Shown: positions 12,551 to 23,600 of the stretch, in pieces
How the letters are laid out: each line of letters opens with the position of its first letter
Position numbering within the stretch: the stretch's first letter is position 1
Assembly: GCA_001692895.1 (NCBI GenBank)
Contig: KV748176.1
Span: 3,625,092 to 3,689,091 of the forward strand
Direction: 5' to 3'
DNA length: 64,000 nt
Source: Cenococcum geophilum 1.58
Lineage: Eukaryota > Ascomycota > Dothideomycetes > Gloniales > Gloniaceae
Made by a program: the position numbers and the translations under genes
Notes under the pieces: model-generated
Seen by the model: only the letters and a program-made list of their open reading frames with translations
What the model was told of the DNA's origin: nothing
Database searches by the model: none

Positions 12551-12730
12551 TCCGGACGCCCCACTTTCCACCAAAAATCACAAAAATCATAATATAATAT
12601 CTTAACAACCACTGAATAAAAACTTCTAAAAATTTATTTAACTTTATATAACGTAGATGATAGGGTTATGACGGCGATAGGGTTATGACGGTCGGCTACT
12701 ACCGCCTTCCTAATCAGGCTCACGCCAAAA
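12551..12730. repeat. Left terminal inverted repeat of the pogo element
   Basis: Reverse complement of sequence in 29850-30160. Shared blocks are TCCGGACGC with CCACTTTC (12551-12568), AATCATAATATAATATC (12585-12602) and a subterminal pair of GATAGGGTTATGACGG units (12659-12690) followed by GGTCGGCTACTACCGCC. The left copy is about 130 bp shorter than the right because its middle AT-rich part is missing. Confidence 0.85.
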
Positions 12731-13229
12731 TACTGCCAAATGCCCAATTACAGGTAAAATACTAGTAAAAAGCATCGCTCAATATCACACTGTTACTGAA
12801 GTTTTATGAAGTCTTATTTTTATATAATAGAGGCTCTATATTAATATTTTTTAGTATTTTTAGTACTAACTGCTACCCAATTAATACTATAACGTCGCCT
12901 ATATTAATATACTCCATCTTTATCCGACACCTTATCCTCATCGTCTACTTCCTCGTCATCCATTTCCTTATCGTCTATTTCCTCATCGTCCACTTCCTTA
13001 TCGTCCACTTCCTTATCTACCTGTATAGACTGCTAAGAGGCCTCCTTTGCCTTTTTTATAGCGTCCTTTAAAACCTTAGAGCGAGCTATAGTATCTATAG
13101 CTGCTGCGAAGGATTCCTCCCATTGCTCCTACAGTATTGCTAAGGCTTCTATCTTAAGCTTCGCCTCCTCTACTGCTTAAGCAGCTGCCATATAAGCCTC
13201 CGCAGTCTTCTTTCTTTTTGCTATATTAC

Positions 13230-13491
13230 TGTCGACCTGAATCAAAGTTCCTTACTACCATTGTAATACTGTCTGACGACCTAGATCGTCTATACGAACT
13301 ATGTCTTAGTTGTCTCGTATCTTGAGCTCGTATGTCTTATCGAACGTCTAATTACCTGTTTCTCTTAACTATGACCTACTACATAACGACGTCGTTGTTA
13401 TTGTATTTGGGACCTACCTGATGTATATAAGAGAGCTTCTAGAGCCCTCTTTAATAAACTAGAGTTCTTATTCTGAATTACTAGTTTAATA
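13230..13491 (+). repeat. 5' LTR of Copia-1
   Basis: 262 bp, starting TGTCGACCTGAATC and ending TTTAATA. It holds a TATATAA box at 13424-13430 followed by AGAGAGCTTC, the likely promoter of the element. It differs from the 3' LTR by transitions only, as far as I can see. Confidence 0.9.
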
Positions 13492-15847
13492 GTTATGAGC
13501 CCGGGCTGTTTACTGTATTATCTTTAATTCTAAAGCCTTTATTCCCATTGATTTTAATTATTATCTTAATTATAGATAACTACCCACAATGACTTCTTAA
13601 TAAGAAACCCCTCCCGTTATTGTATTATCCGTTATCCTTATAAGCCTAAACAATTGGGACGAATGGATTAAGGTTATTAAGTTAAAAGCGAATAATAATC
13701 GTCTTTGGAAGTATATTGACCTATTAACACCTAAGACCGATCTGCTATAGCTTAAAGAACCTGTTTGTGCCTTACCCAAGGATGCTAATAGCTGGGGAAA
13801 GACGAAGCTCGCGGACCTAGATGAGGAGGAGAAGGAGAAGCTCTGTACGCTTAAAGCCGACTATAGGGATAATATAAAGCTATATAGAAAACAGCTGTTA
13901 GCTCTTAATACGTTGCGCAGCCACATTCTAAGCTTTATCTCACGTACTTACCTTATCTACACGTTTAAATGCACCACTACCTATGACGTCTTGGTATCTC
14001 TTAAGAAGAGAATTGCTCCGACTAACCACGCCTAAAAGCTTTAAATAGCCACTTAATATGCAAGGCTTAAGAAGGCGCCTCGGAACCAGAACTTTAAGGT
14101 TTAGTTATAAGAGTAGGAGAAGGTATATACTAAGTGTAAGGAGCAAGCTCTACCTAAGGTAGATAGTAATCGTTTAGTAAAAGATTTCGCATACGCAGTT
14201 AAATTAATTATACTAAGCTGGTTAGAATATTAGAAAAACGAGCTTGATAAGCGTGAGTGGGAGAAGAAGACGCTTCCTACCTTCTTTAAACTGGTTGAAA
14301 TATACCGAAACTACCGTTATATGGACCTCGCCTAGAAGGGCAAAACCCTACAAGGATCCTTTAGAGTTACCTTTAAAGACGAGTTACCGAATTTAAAGCC
14401 TGAATTAAAGCCTTAATTATTAGTAGATAAGTAGAAGAAGGAAAGGCAACTGCTGCTAGAGTGCCTATACGGAAAACGTTACTACTTTAACAAGTGCTAG
14501 TACATCGTAGAGTCGATTTCTCGCCTATTGTGGTTTAAACCAAGTAATAAAATTCAGAAGAAGGTGGATAAGAAGATTGCCAATACGACGCCCGAAATTA
14601 AGGCTTATATTAAGTAAATTAAAAAGGACGATCAAGCTAATAAGAAGCCAAAGGATAGTAATAAGTAGAGCTCTTAAGAGCCTAGTAGAGGAGCCTTTGC
14701 TATTTATTAAGCAGGAGCCTATAATATAACCTCCAATTATAAGCTTTATAATAGCTTTATCCTTAACTTAGGAACCACTATATACGTCGTTAACGATTAA
14801 GCCAGATTTATTAGCGACATCAAGCCTACGTTAGATTGGCTCTATATAGGATTAAATATAGAAGAGATCGTAGGCTATGGCACAGCTATAGTTATAATTA
14901 ACCACCTAATAGGCAAGACACAGATGCAGCTCTTACGAGCAGCCTATATACTAAGCTTTTATACTAACCTAGTATGCCTCTAAAAGCTTAATAATAAAGG
15001 AGTCTATTAGAATAATAAAGAGAATACTATCTTCTCTGGTGACAACGAGACGTACTTCCGCTGTAGCTACTACTATAGTTAGAAAATGGTTAAATATAAT
15101 AAGCTAAAGGACTTATAAGAGGCTTTATTTATGACTTAATTAAAGCTAGTAAAGCATTTATTAAAGCCTCTACTAAATTAGGCGGAAGGCTATATATGGC
15201 ATTAGTGATTAGGCCATGCAGGAAAAGAAGCGATAGAGTAACTACCTTAGTTAGTAATGGGGGCGGTTCTAAAAAGCCCCTTAATAGTAGAATGCGAGTT
15301 ATACGGAGTAAGTAAAGCTTATAAGGTAGTATTAAGAAGGAAACTAACCTAGTTGGCGGTTCTTTTCTACAGGATATACCTAGATTTAATATCCGGAATT
15401 ATTATATATAATGGCCATAAGTACACGGTATACTTCCTTAACGATATAATATAGATGAATGAGGTAGAAACGATGGCTAAGAAGTTATCCCTAACTAAAA
15501 TAGTTATTAAATATTGCAATGTCATTAAAAGACAATACGGCTTTAAGGTAGCTATAATCTATATAGATAAAAAGACGTCTCTTATAGGCGAATTTAAGGA
15601 ATAGGTAGCTAAATAAGGAATTACTCTTAAAAGATTAGTACCTAATACCTAGTCTTAGAACGGTCCAGCTAAACGTTTTAGGGGGGTGATAATATAGAAG
15701 GGTTAATGCGTAAGGGTTGCAGCCTATCTACTAGAAGAACTGTAGCCTAAAGTTTTTAAGGCAGCTACCTATCTACTTAATTAGACGCCTAGTAAAGGGC
15801 TTAAGTAGAAGACACTGTTTAAGAATATTTAGTTAGTAATGGGTATA

Positions 15848-16293
15848 TGTAAGAGTATATATATTAGGTCCCGCCGCGCTTACGATAAGTTTATAAGCAC
15901 TCTCAGTCTTTTTAGCCGTATAGCAACGTGGAGGCGGGCCACGTTATAATTATACTTGCGAACTTACTGGGGCCAGGTGTTGTGGGTTTAATCCCCATCG
16001 GTCACTTCGCTCTAGTATAGTCTAACGCGCATCCGTGCGATAAGGCGTTGGTGGAGATTCTAATCGCTTATATTACTAGGGACTAACTAATATAGTAATA
16101 CTCTTGGCGTTTAATCCCTGTGGAGGCCTAAATGGGCGTATAGAGGAATCCCTGCGAGCGCTTGGGGACGAGCGCGCAGAGGAGAGGGCAATTGTAAGAG
16201 TATATATATTAGGTCCCGCCGCGCTTACAACAAGTTCGCAAGCACTCTTAGTCTTTTTAGCCGTATGGCAACGTGGAGGCGGGCCACGTTACA
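15848..16293 (+). mobile_element. TRIM/SMART-like miniature LTR element inside Copia-1 (fossil)
   Basis: A 446-bp insertion in the integrase region of Copia-1. It has two direct terminal repeats of 101 bp each (15848-15948 and 16193-16293) that start TGTAAGAG and end in ACGTTACA or its altered form ACGTTATA, and a perfect 5-bp target duplication GTATA (15843-15847 and 16294-16298). The 244-bp inside has no reading frame of note. It ends in a purine-rich GCAGAGGAGAGGGCA (about 16177-16191), like a polypurine tract. These are the hallmarks of a terminal-repeat retrotransposon in miniature, a non-autonomous element that would depend on proteins from a larger relative. It is richer in GC and CpG than its surroundings and looks whole. 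Confidence 0.85.
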
Positions 16294-18763
16294 GTATATT
16301 ACCACTAAAACTAAATATAGGTTACCTACAAGTCTATAGCTATAGGGCCTATCCTCTTAAGTATAATATTCCACGCCTAAATAAGCTCGTGCTAAGGGCC
16401 TATATAGGATATCTAGTAGGGTATAATTTAACGAATATCTTTTAAATCTATATTCCTAGTTAGAAGAAGGTTATTAGAATAAGAGATATACGATTTAATA
16501 AGTAATTACTCTATAATAACTTACAGCTAGATTTGGCAAATATACTCTAAGTAAGGACTGACTAAATATTAGAAATAATTAATGTCCGTTAAATACAGAA
16601 CCTCCAAGACGAATTAGAATTGTTATTTAATAAAAGTAATAAAAGCGATAAAACTCTAAACGAGATTTAAGTTAATACTAAAGGAAGATAATAGGTGAAT
16701 TCTAGTGGAAATTAGGAAGAGCCTAATATTAAAAGTAGTAAGCAACCAGATTTAAGCTCTAAAGATGACTTAACTCTAGGGCTTTTTACCCTAGATAAAA
16801 TACTAGAACCTAACTTACTGGAGCCTCTACCGTCCTTAAATACCTTAGTAAAGAAGAAGCTATACTATATTATAGTTCTAACTAACGAAGCTAAGCTAAA
16901 GAAGAATATTATCGGCAATATAGGAGAGTAAAACGTTGTTAAAGGGAAGAGACTTAAAGAACGTCTAAAGGCCTACGTAGGTTTCCTAACTGATGTTACT
17001 AAGGACAAGAGCCTTCCGGCTTAAAGAGCAGCCTTTAATATAGGGCTTACCTTTTACTAAAAGCTATATCGCAACTAGCTCCTACCGCCGCCTAAGAACT
17101 AGAAGGAGCTTTAAAGACATTAATATAAGGAAGAATTTATGGCTACTACTTAGAAGGAGTTTACTAACCTTTAAAATAAAGAAACGTTTAAGGTTGTTAA
17201 GGAGACAATTAATATTAAACCCGTGCCTGTTATCTAGACGTTTACCTATAAAACTAATACCAATAGCTATCTAACGAAATTTAAAGCCCGCCTTTGCGTA
17301 CGAGGTAATCTACAAGAGTTAGTACATAAGAACACCTATGCCGCAATACTAATAGTAAGATCGTTTAGAGCGCTAATGGCTATTATCGCAATATTTAACC
17401 TAGACTGCTAGCAGGGTAACGCCGTTAACGCATTCGCAAACAGCCTAATTAACGAGGTCGTTTATATTAAGAGCCTAGATAGATTTGCGATTAAGGGCAA
17501 GTGCCTACTGCTTTATAGAGCGCTCTATAGATTACAACAATCACCTCTACTATGGTACAGTAACTTAATAATAATACTTAAAAAGGAAGGCTTAAAGCTA
17601 GTGGCGGAGGAGCCTTGCCTATATCACAACAATTGGCTAATAGTCTTCTTCTATATTAATAATATTACAGCCGCCTACTAAAAGAGAGACATCCTTAAGC
17701 TTAAGACCTTTAAGGAGCACCTTATAAAAAGGTACGAGATAAAGGACCTAGGTAAACTCACCTGGTTTCTAGAAATTTAAATAATCCGCAATAGAGAGAA
17801 TAGGAAGCTTTGGCTTAGCTAGGACGCTTATATTAATAAGATCGCGATAAGCTTTAATATAAAGGACTATCGTAAAGTCTATACACTAATAGGCAATAAG
17901 GAACTTAAGCTTAATCTAGAATAAGCCTTAAAGTAGGACATCTATACCTATTAAAGGAAGGTCGGATCTACGCTCTATATAGCCTATATTACCTATCTAA
18001 ACGCGGCGAGATTAATAAGCAAGCTATTAGAATTCTCTTAAAACCCATCACTAATTCATGACGCAGCTACTATAAGGGTAATTGCCTACCTTTATTAAAC
18101 TAGGACTTTTGTAATTAAGTACTTAAAGAAGAATATAATAAATTAAATCTTTATAAGGGCCAGTAATATATTATTTAGCGATAACCTAGTGAGCAGAAAG
18201 AGCACAGAAGGTTATCTATTCACCTTATTTAGAGGGCCAATTAACTAGCAATCTATAAAGCAGAAGTTAGTAACAAAATTAAGCACAGAAGTAGAGCTCT
18301 TAGCCCTATCGCATACAGCCACTGAGTCGATTTGGTGGCAGCAATTCTTTAAAGAAATCGGATTTAACCCTAATAAGAAGCAAACGATATATTATAATAA
18401 CCTATAGACTATTTAACTACTAACTAAAAGTAACGCGGAGCTTAACACTAAGCTTTAATATATTAATATTTATCACCACTAGCTCCGCTAGGAAGTTTAT
18501 AAAGAAAGCATTAATATTAAATAGGTGCCTACTGCGGATATAATAGTAGACGGCCTAACAAAGGCTCTGCCTTGTTAAAAGCATAAGACGTTTATTTAGT
18601 AATTAAACCTTGTTGATATTAAGGATCTAATTTAATTTAATTTAAATAATATTTAGGTAAGGTAAATATAGGGAGGATTTCCTTTAACTTAACACCAAAT
18701 TGCTATTGTGACTTTTTAGTATTTCTACAGCAGCCTAGAAGGCTCTATGCAGCTAGGGGGGTA

Positions 18764-19025
18764 TATTAACTTAAATTAAAGTTCCTTACTACCATCGTAA
18801 TACTATTTAACGACCTAGATTGTCTATACGAACTATATCTCAGTTGTCTTATATCTTAAGCTTATATATTTTATCAAACGTCTAATTACCTATTTCTCTT
18901 AACTATAACCTACTATATAACGACGTCGTCGTCATTATATTTAGGACTTACCTAATGTATATAAGAGAGCTTCTAGAGCCCTCTTTAATAAACCAGAGTT
19001 CTTATTCTAAATTACCAGTTTAACA
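18764..19025 (+). repeat. 3' LTR of Copia-1
   Basis: 262 bp, equal in length to the 5' LTR, ending GTTTAACA. It is preceded by a purine run (GCAGCTAGGGGGG, about 18750-18761), the expected polypurine tract. Confidence 0.9.
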
Positions 19026-20464
19026 ATTACCTATAGTTACTAATACCTTCTACGCTCTTTTTACTGCCTAATTTGCCTCTCCTAAGTCCCTTTTATGTTA
19101 ATCTGCAACCTTTTTAGCTTTTATAGCAGTAGCCTAAGCCTCCTTCCTTTCTTAAACTTATGCCTTAGCAGTTATAGCTATCCTTTTTCTCTCCTTTCTA
19201 AGCCGCTCTCTAGTATTCTTAATCTTCCGTTTAGCCTCCTCTATAGCCTCCCTCGCGTTAATAAGTGCTTTAGCTAATTTAGTAGTAAGGACTGATTTAG
19301 TTAAAAGCACTACCTATTAATTTTTCTTCTTGGCTCTCCTGTCTGTAGCACCATTATAAAGCTCCGTATTTTCTAGCCGAAGTATTTCTATACCTTTATC
19401 TATTAAATCTATATAGCTTATAAGCTTCCTAATAATAATATTAATTGCTTTAGAAGCAGTGTCTAAATAACGGATTATATAGCTATACTAAGCTTAATTA
19501 GAGTGGCTTTTTAGAGTCTTTAGATACAGAGGTAAGGATAAAAGCGTTGGTTCGTTTATAGGCTAAGGTATATATAATCGCGCAGAGGAAGGTTGCCCTA
19601 TAAGGCGTTAGAGGACTTAATTAGGGTTAAAAGAAAGAAGGCCTATAGCTTTAAATGCACTATTAATTAGTTTAGGTATATATACTTAAGGCCTAATCTC
19701 GCCTAGGATCTACAGAAAGTAGTTTTTATTAATACTAGTAACACCGCGAGCTACGTATTTGTCGACCTTGGCTAAATATAGGCGCTTAACTACTAAAAAA
19801 ATAATAAGATTTAGAGGCTGTAGGAAGTGGGTTAAGTAAGGTAGAAGATATATAGGAATAATCTTATACTTCTAGCAGAACTCTATAAACTTAATATTAG
19901 TATAAGAGTTATGCCTATCTATAATAAGTAATCGGTAGCCATAGTGTTTAATATTTAGGGTATTAATTTTAGAGGCTTCCTATGCCTCTGCTCGCCGAGT
20001 ATAACGCTTAAAATATTAAAGCCACTTAAGGCCTATTTCTTTATTTAACTAGCTATTCTCCGTTATTCTAATTAAGTACTCGCCTACAGCTTCCTCTGCT
20101 GTTTCCTATAGTAAATCTATATACTACTTCCCTTTAAAAATAATAAATAGTGGAATTATCTACCCATACATACCAATTAAGTCGATTTAGGTAACCTACT
20201 CCCTATTACCGTTAACCGTCTTAAAGTTAATAATTCTGCCTCTTAATATAACTACTTTTGTAGCAAAAGCTAGTCCCATTACATAGCCTATTTTATCCAT
20301 ATTCTACCTATCAAATTCGCTAATATTATATTAAGTAATGGCGTCAGTATAGTTGGTAAAGAATCTCTAAATAAGGCTAGGGTTGTTATTTATAAGAGCT
20401 CGTTCTTAATTAATTAAATATATATAGCAGTAACGAAGCTTATCCTGCCGTTTTAGAAAGTTAT

Positions 20465-20679
20465 TGTAAGGGATATTATTACGGACACCTCGGGTTGCCC
20501 TCAGGACAACCCCCAGACGCCCCTCGGATGGTCGCCGGTCACGTGCTAAAGGCATATACCCGTAGTATATAGTCTCTACGATCCTAGAGGCCTTACCTCC
20601 TTAAGGATTTATCTCTCTTACTAATCTATCCTATTCCAATTGTGTCCTTATAGCCCCCTGTCTATAAGATCCCCTTATA
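20465..20679 (+). repeat. 5' LTR of Gypsy-3
   Basis: 215 bp, TGTAAGGGATATTATT to CCCCTTATA. Same length as the 3' LTR; about 19 differences by eye, all transitions. Confidence 0.92.
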
Positions 20680-23600
20680 TTTAAATCCTTCCTACTCTTT
20701 TTTAGAAGGGTAGTCGGCTTTAAGGACCAGATTATTTGTTTATATCTTTTGTTAATAACTACCATTCTCCCTTAAAATCTTGTGATAACCTAAACGGAAA
20801 CTCTATAGATACCTTATAAAAGCCGTCGCGTAAAGGCAGGAAGGTCCCTCCGATAGTGAGAGATTATAACAATATAACCCTCTAGGCAAGACGGCTGAAT
20901 AAGCCCTAATACCTAGATGCTCTAGGAGCTCGAAGACTCTTATATACCTATAGTTACCGCTAAGGAAAACGCAGATACCCTCTATAATGGTTATAACGCT
21001 GCCGGAAAGTAACCGGAACCCCTTTAATCCCACCTAGGCCAATTAGAAGATTAAGCGCTAGAGGCAACTTTAAGATCTTCCCCTAAGCTAGAAATGCTAG
21101 AGGAATATACTAATGTGTCTAACTAGGAAACCAACCGGAACCCTCCCGGAAGACCACCGGCCTATAATTAGTATAGTGGTGGTGCACAGACTGCTTACAA
21201 GCCAAGTAGGCCTACCCCTTTAGGTAATCTAAGCTAATTATTAACTTAGGACCTAAGCCTTGTTGGGAAGCCTATACTAGCTACTGGTACTAACACTACC
21301 TCTATAGTAGAAGCCTCCCTAGGCCCGAGTTTAGAAGGTTAAGAGCCCTATACTGATCTCCTTTAAGATAGATATTGGGAAGCTGTTATAAGGCTCTCGG
21401 AAGCTATGCGAGAGGAAGCTACTAATAAATATATTAGAACCCTCTAAGGGCAAATCTAGATCTGGTAGGGTCTAATCTAAGCTAGGTAAATTCTTTTATA
21501 ACCTAATTAAGGCTAAGGGCTTTTTAGGAGCTACTTAGTACCTACTTAAGGAGGTATAGAAGACTTAGAGAGTTATTTACGCTATAAACGGAAAAAGGAT
21601 ATAGACTGACTAGCTAAGGCCTCTGGTAGTCTAGAACTTTGCTATAGACCCAACGCCTAATAGTTGGACGATTGGGTTCGTGAGGTAGATAACTTCTTTA
21701 AGATGCTAATAATACGAGATAATACTAAAGAGCGTATACGTTAGATTATTAGTAAGATTAAAGACCGATTACTAAACTAGATTGCACTTAATTAGCTTAA
21801 TAAAGAGCAAATTACTATATAGCCACAGCTGTAAACCTTCTTAAAGAAATGGACTTAAGATCTGTATGTTGTATAATACGATAATACAGAGCTATTCTAA
21901 AATGGGATATAGCTGGACCGCTATAACTTCTGCCAGTTTATAAACTTTGTGGAAACTTATGCTTAATAGATGGATTTAGAGCTTTTTAAAAATAAGGACG
22001 GTAGCATCTATAAGAAAGAGAAGATTAGGTTTATCTAGGCTAGAATTAAGCTAGTAATTTATGACGAAATAAAGCGCGTGGGAGCCCTATTGCGGATTAC
22101 TATATATATAGATTTTGAATGAGCAGTTCTAAATGCTAAAGACGCGGTAAGGAACTAGACCTCTTCTAGTAGGAAGCTAAGGGGTCACTAGAAGCGCGGG
22201 CACTTTAGTAGTAATATAGGGTAGACCTAACCTTTAAAGAAGCCGTTCTTAAAGAGAACTTTAAAAGGGTTAAAGTTAAGAACCTTAAATAACGGGAAAG
22301 ACTCCTAGGGCTAACCTAATACCTATCTAGCACCTTTATAGGAACACTCTAAGAAGTTAAGAGAAAACTCTAGAGGTAGATCTTATTAGAAAAACAAGTA
22401 GGGCGATAACCGCACTAACGATCTAAAAAAAGAAAAGCCCTAGTTGTGGACCTCTTCTAGCTGTAACTAGGGCAAGATATAGAAGGAGAGACTCTCCGTA
22501 TTACTGTTAAGCTGGAAATAATACTCCCTATAGGTGAGGTACGATAGTTCTAAGCACTATATAACAGCGGCGCTAAAATTAATCTTATACGATATAATTT
22601 GGTAAAAGAGTATAAACTCATCCTATTGCAAAGGTGGCGGAAACCTATTATAGGCTTCCTAGATAAGTATTGGATTAAGCTACATAGTGCCTATAAGCTT
22701 ATAGTGTTAATAGCCGATATACATAACCGCACTAAGGCGGTTAGCCCGCAACCCTTCTAGGCGGCTAACTTCGTAGGTTATGACCTTATCCTCAGATACT
22801 CTTGGCTTATAAAAGTAGATCCTAAGATACGCTTTAAAATAGGAGCCTTTAAATAGTAGAATAATGAAGATTTAGAAGGGCGTATATTATTAATAAGCCT
22901 AAAGGACATCCTAGAGAATGTAGCCCTAGGTAAAATAGTATACGCTCTATACCTAAAGGAGTATCGGATCTAACCCCTATTTAATAGCAAGATAGGTATA
23001 GAGCTTAGTATAGGTAATAACCCCTCTATAATGGAGACCCTATAGGGAACTACTAGATAGGTCGCGGAGATATTATAGGGAGGCGGCGATCTTAAGGATT
23101 TTATAAGATACTTTAACTGTTACGGGTTACTCTAGCTTAAGCAATATGCGGAGAGTATACTATAGCACCTCGAACGCTGCGTCAAGGAGTTTTCTACCCT
23201 TTATTGGCTACTATATAAAACGGTTTAATATACGGTGGCAACCATATATAAGTAACCACTATAGCGTATAACGCTGCCCGCGAGTATCTTAAGGGAGCTT
23301 CGGGACCTACCTAATAATAATGTAGAGGACAAACGCGACCCTAATTTGTTAAATATTCTAGCAGGCCTAAGGGACTTACTAAGGGTATTTTTGGGTAGGA
23401 GAGCTAAAGTCCTACCGCAGAACTTGGAGTATAATTATGTAATTAATCTAGAAGAAGGTAAATAACCGCTAAACCTTCCTATCTATAACCTCTCGCGTAA
23501 AGAGCTTAAGATCCTATAGGAGTACCTCAATGGCTTACTAAAAAAGGAATAGATCCGGCCTAATAAGTCGCCGTTAGGCGCGCCGATCTTCTTTATCCCA

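Larger units (their letters stand above)
13230..19025 (+). mobile_element. Copia-1, LTR retrotransposon with both LTRs (fossil)
   Basis: Inserted in the pogo transposase with a perfect 5-bp duplication ATTAC (13225-13229 and 19026-19030). LTRs of 262 bp each lie at 13230-13491 and 18764-19025. Order of parts on the plus strand: gag (about 13590-14440), CCHC zinc knuckle (about 14459-14510), protease (about 14745-14880), integrase (about 15180-15840 and 16299-16500, split by the TRIM-like element), reverse transcriptase (about 17190-17830) and RNase H (about 18290-18630). This order (integrase before RT) defines Copia. The sequence just inside the left LTR, GTTATGAGCCC, is complementary to the initiator tRNA-Met anticodon region, a known Copia primer site. 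It is complete in layout but broken many times. Confidence 0.92.

Noticed and set aside
12399-12605. Plus-strand 68-codon frame
   Set aside because: It crosses into the pogo terminal repeat and has no protein-like features.
15983-16020. A tRNA gene in the TRIM-like element
   Set aside because: Only a B-box-like word is visible; no acceptor stem or A-box at the right spacing was found.
16104-16445. Plus-strand 113-codon frame
   Set aside because: It runs from the inside of the TRIM-like element into Copia-1 integrase; the first half is not a gene.
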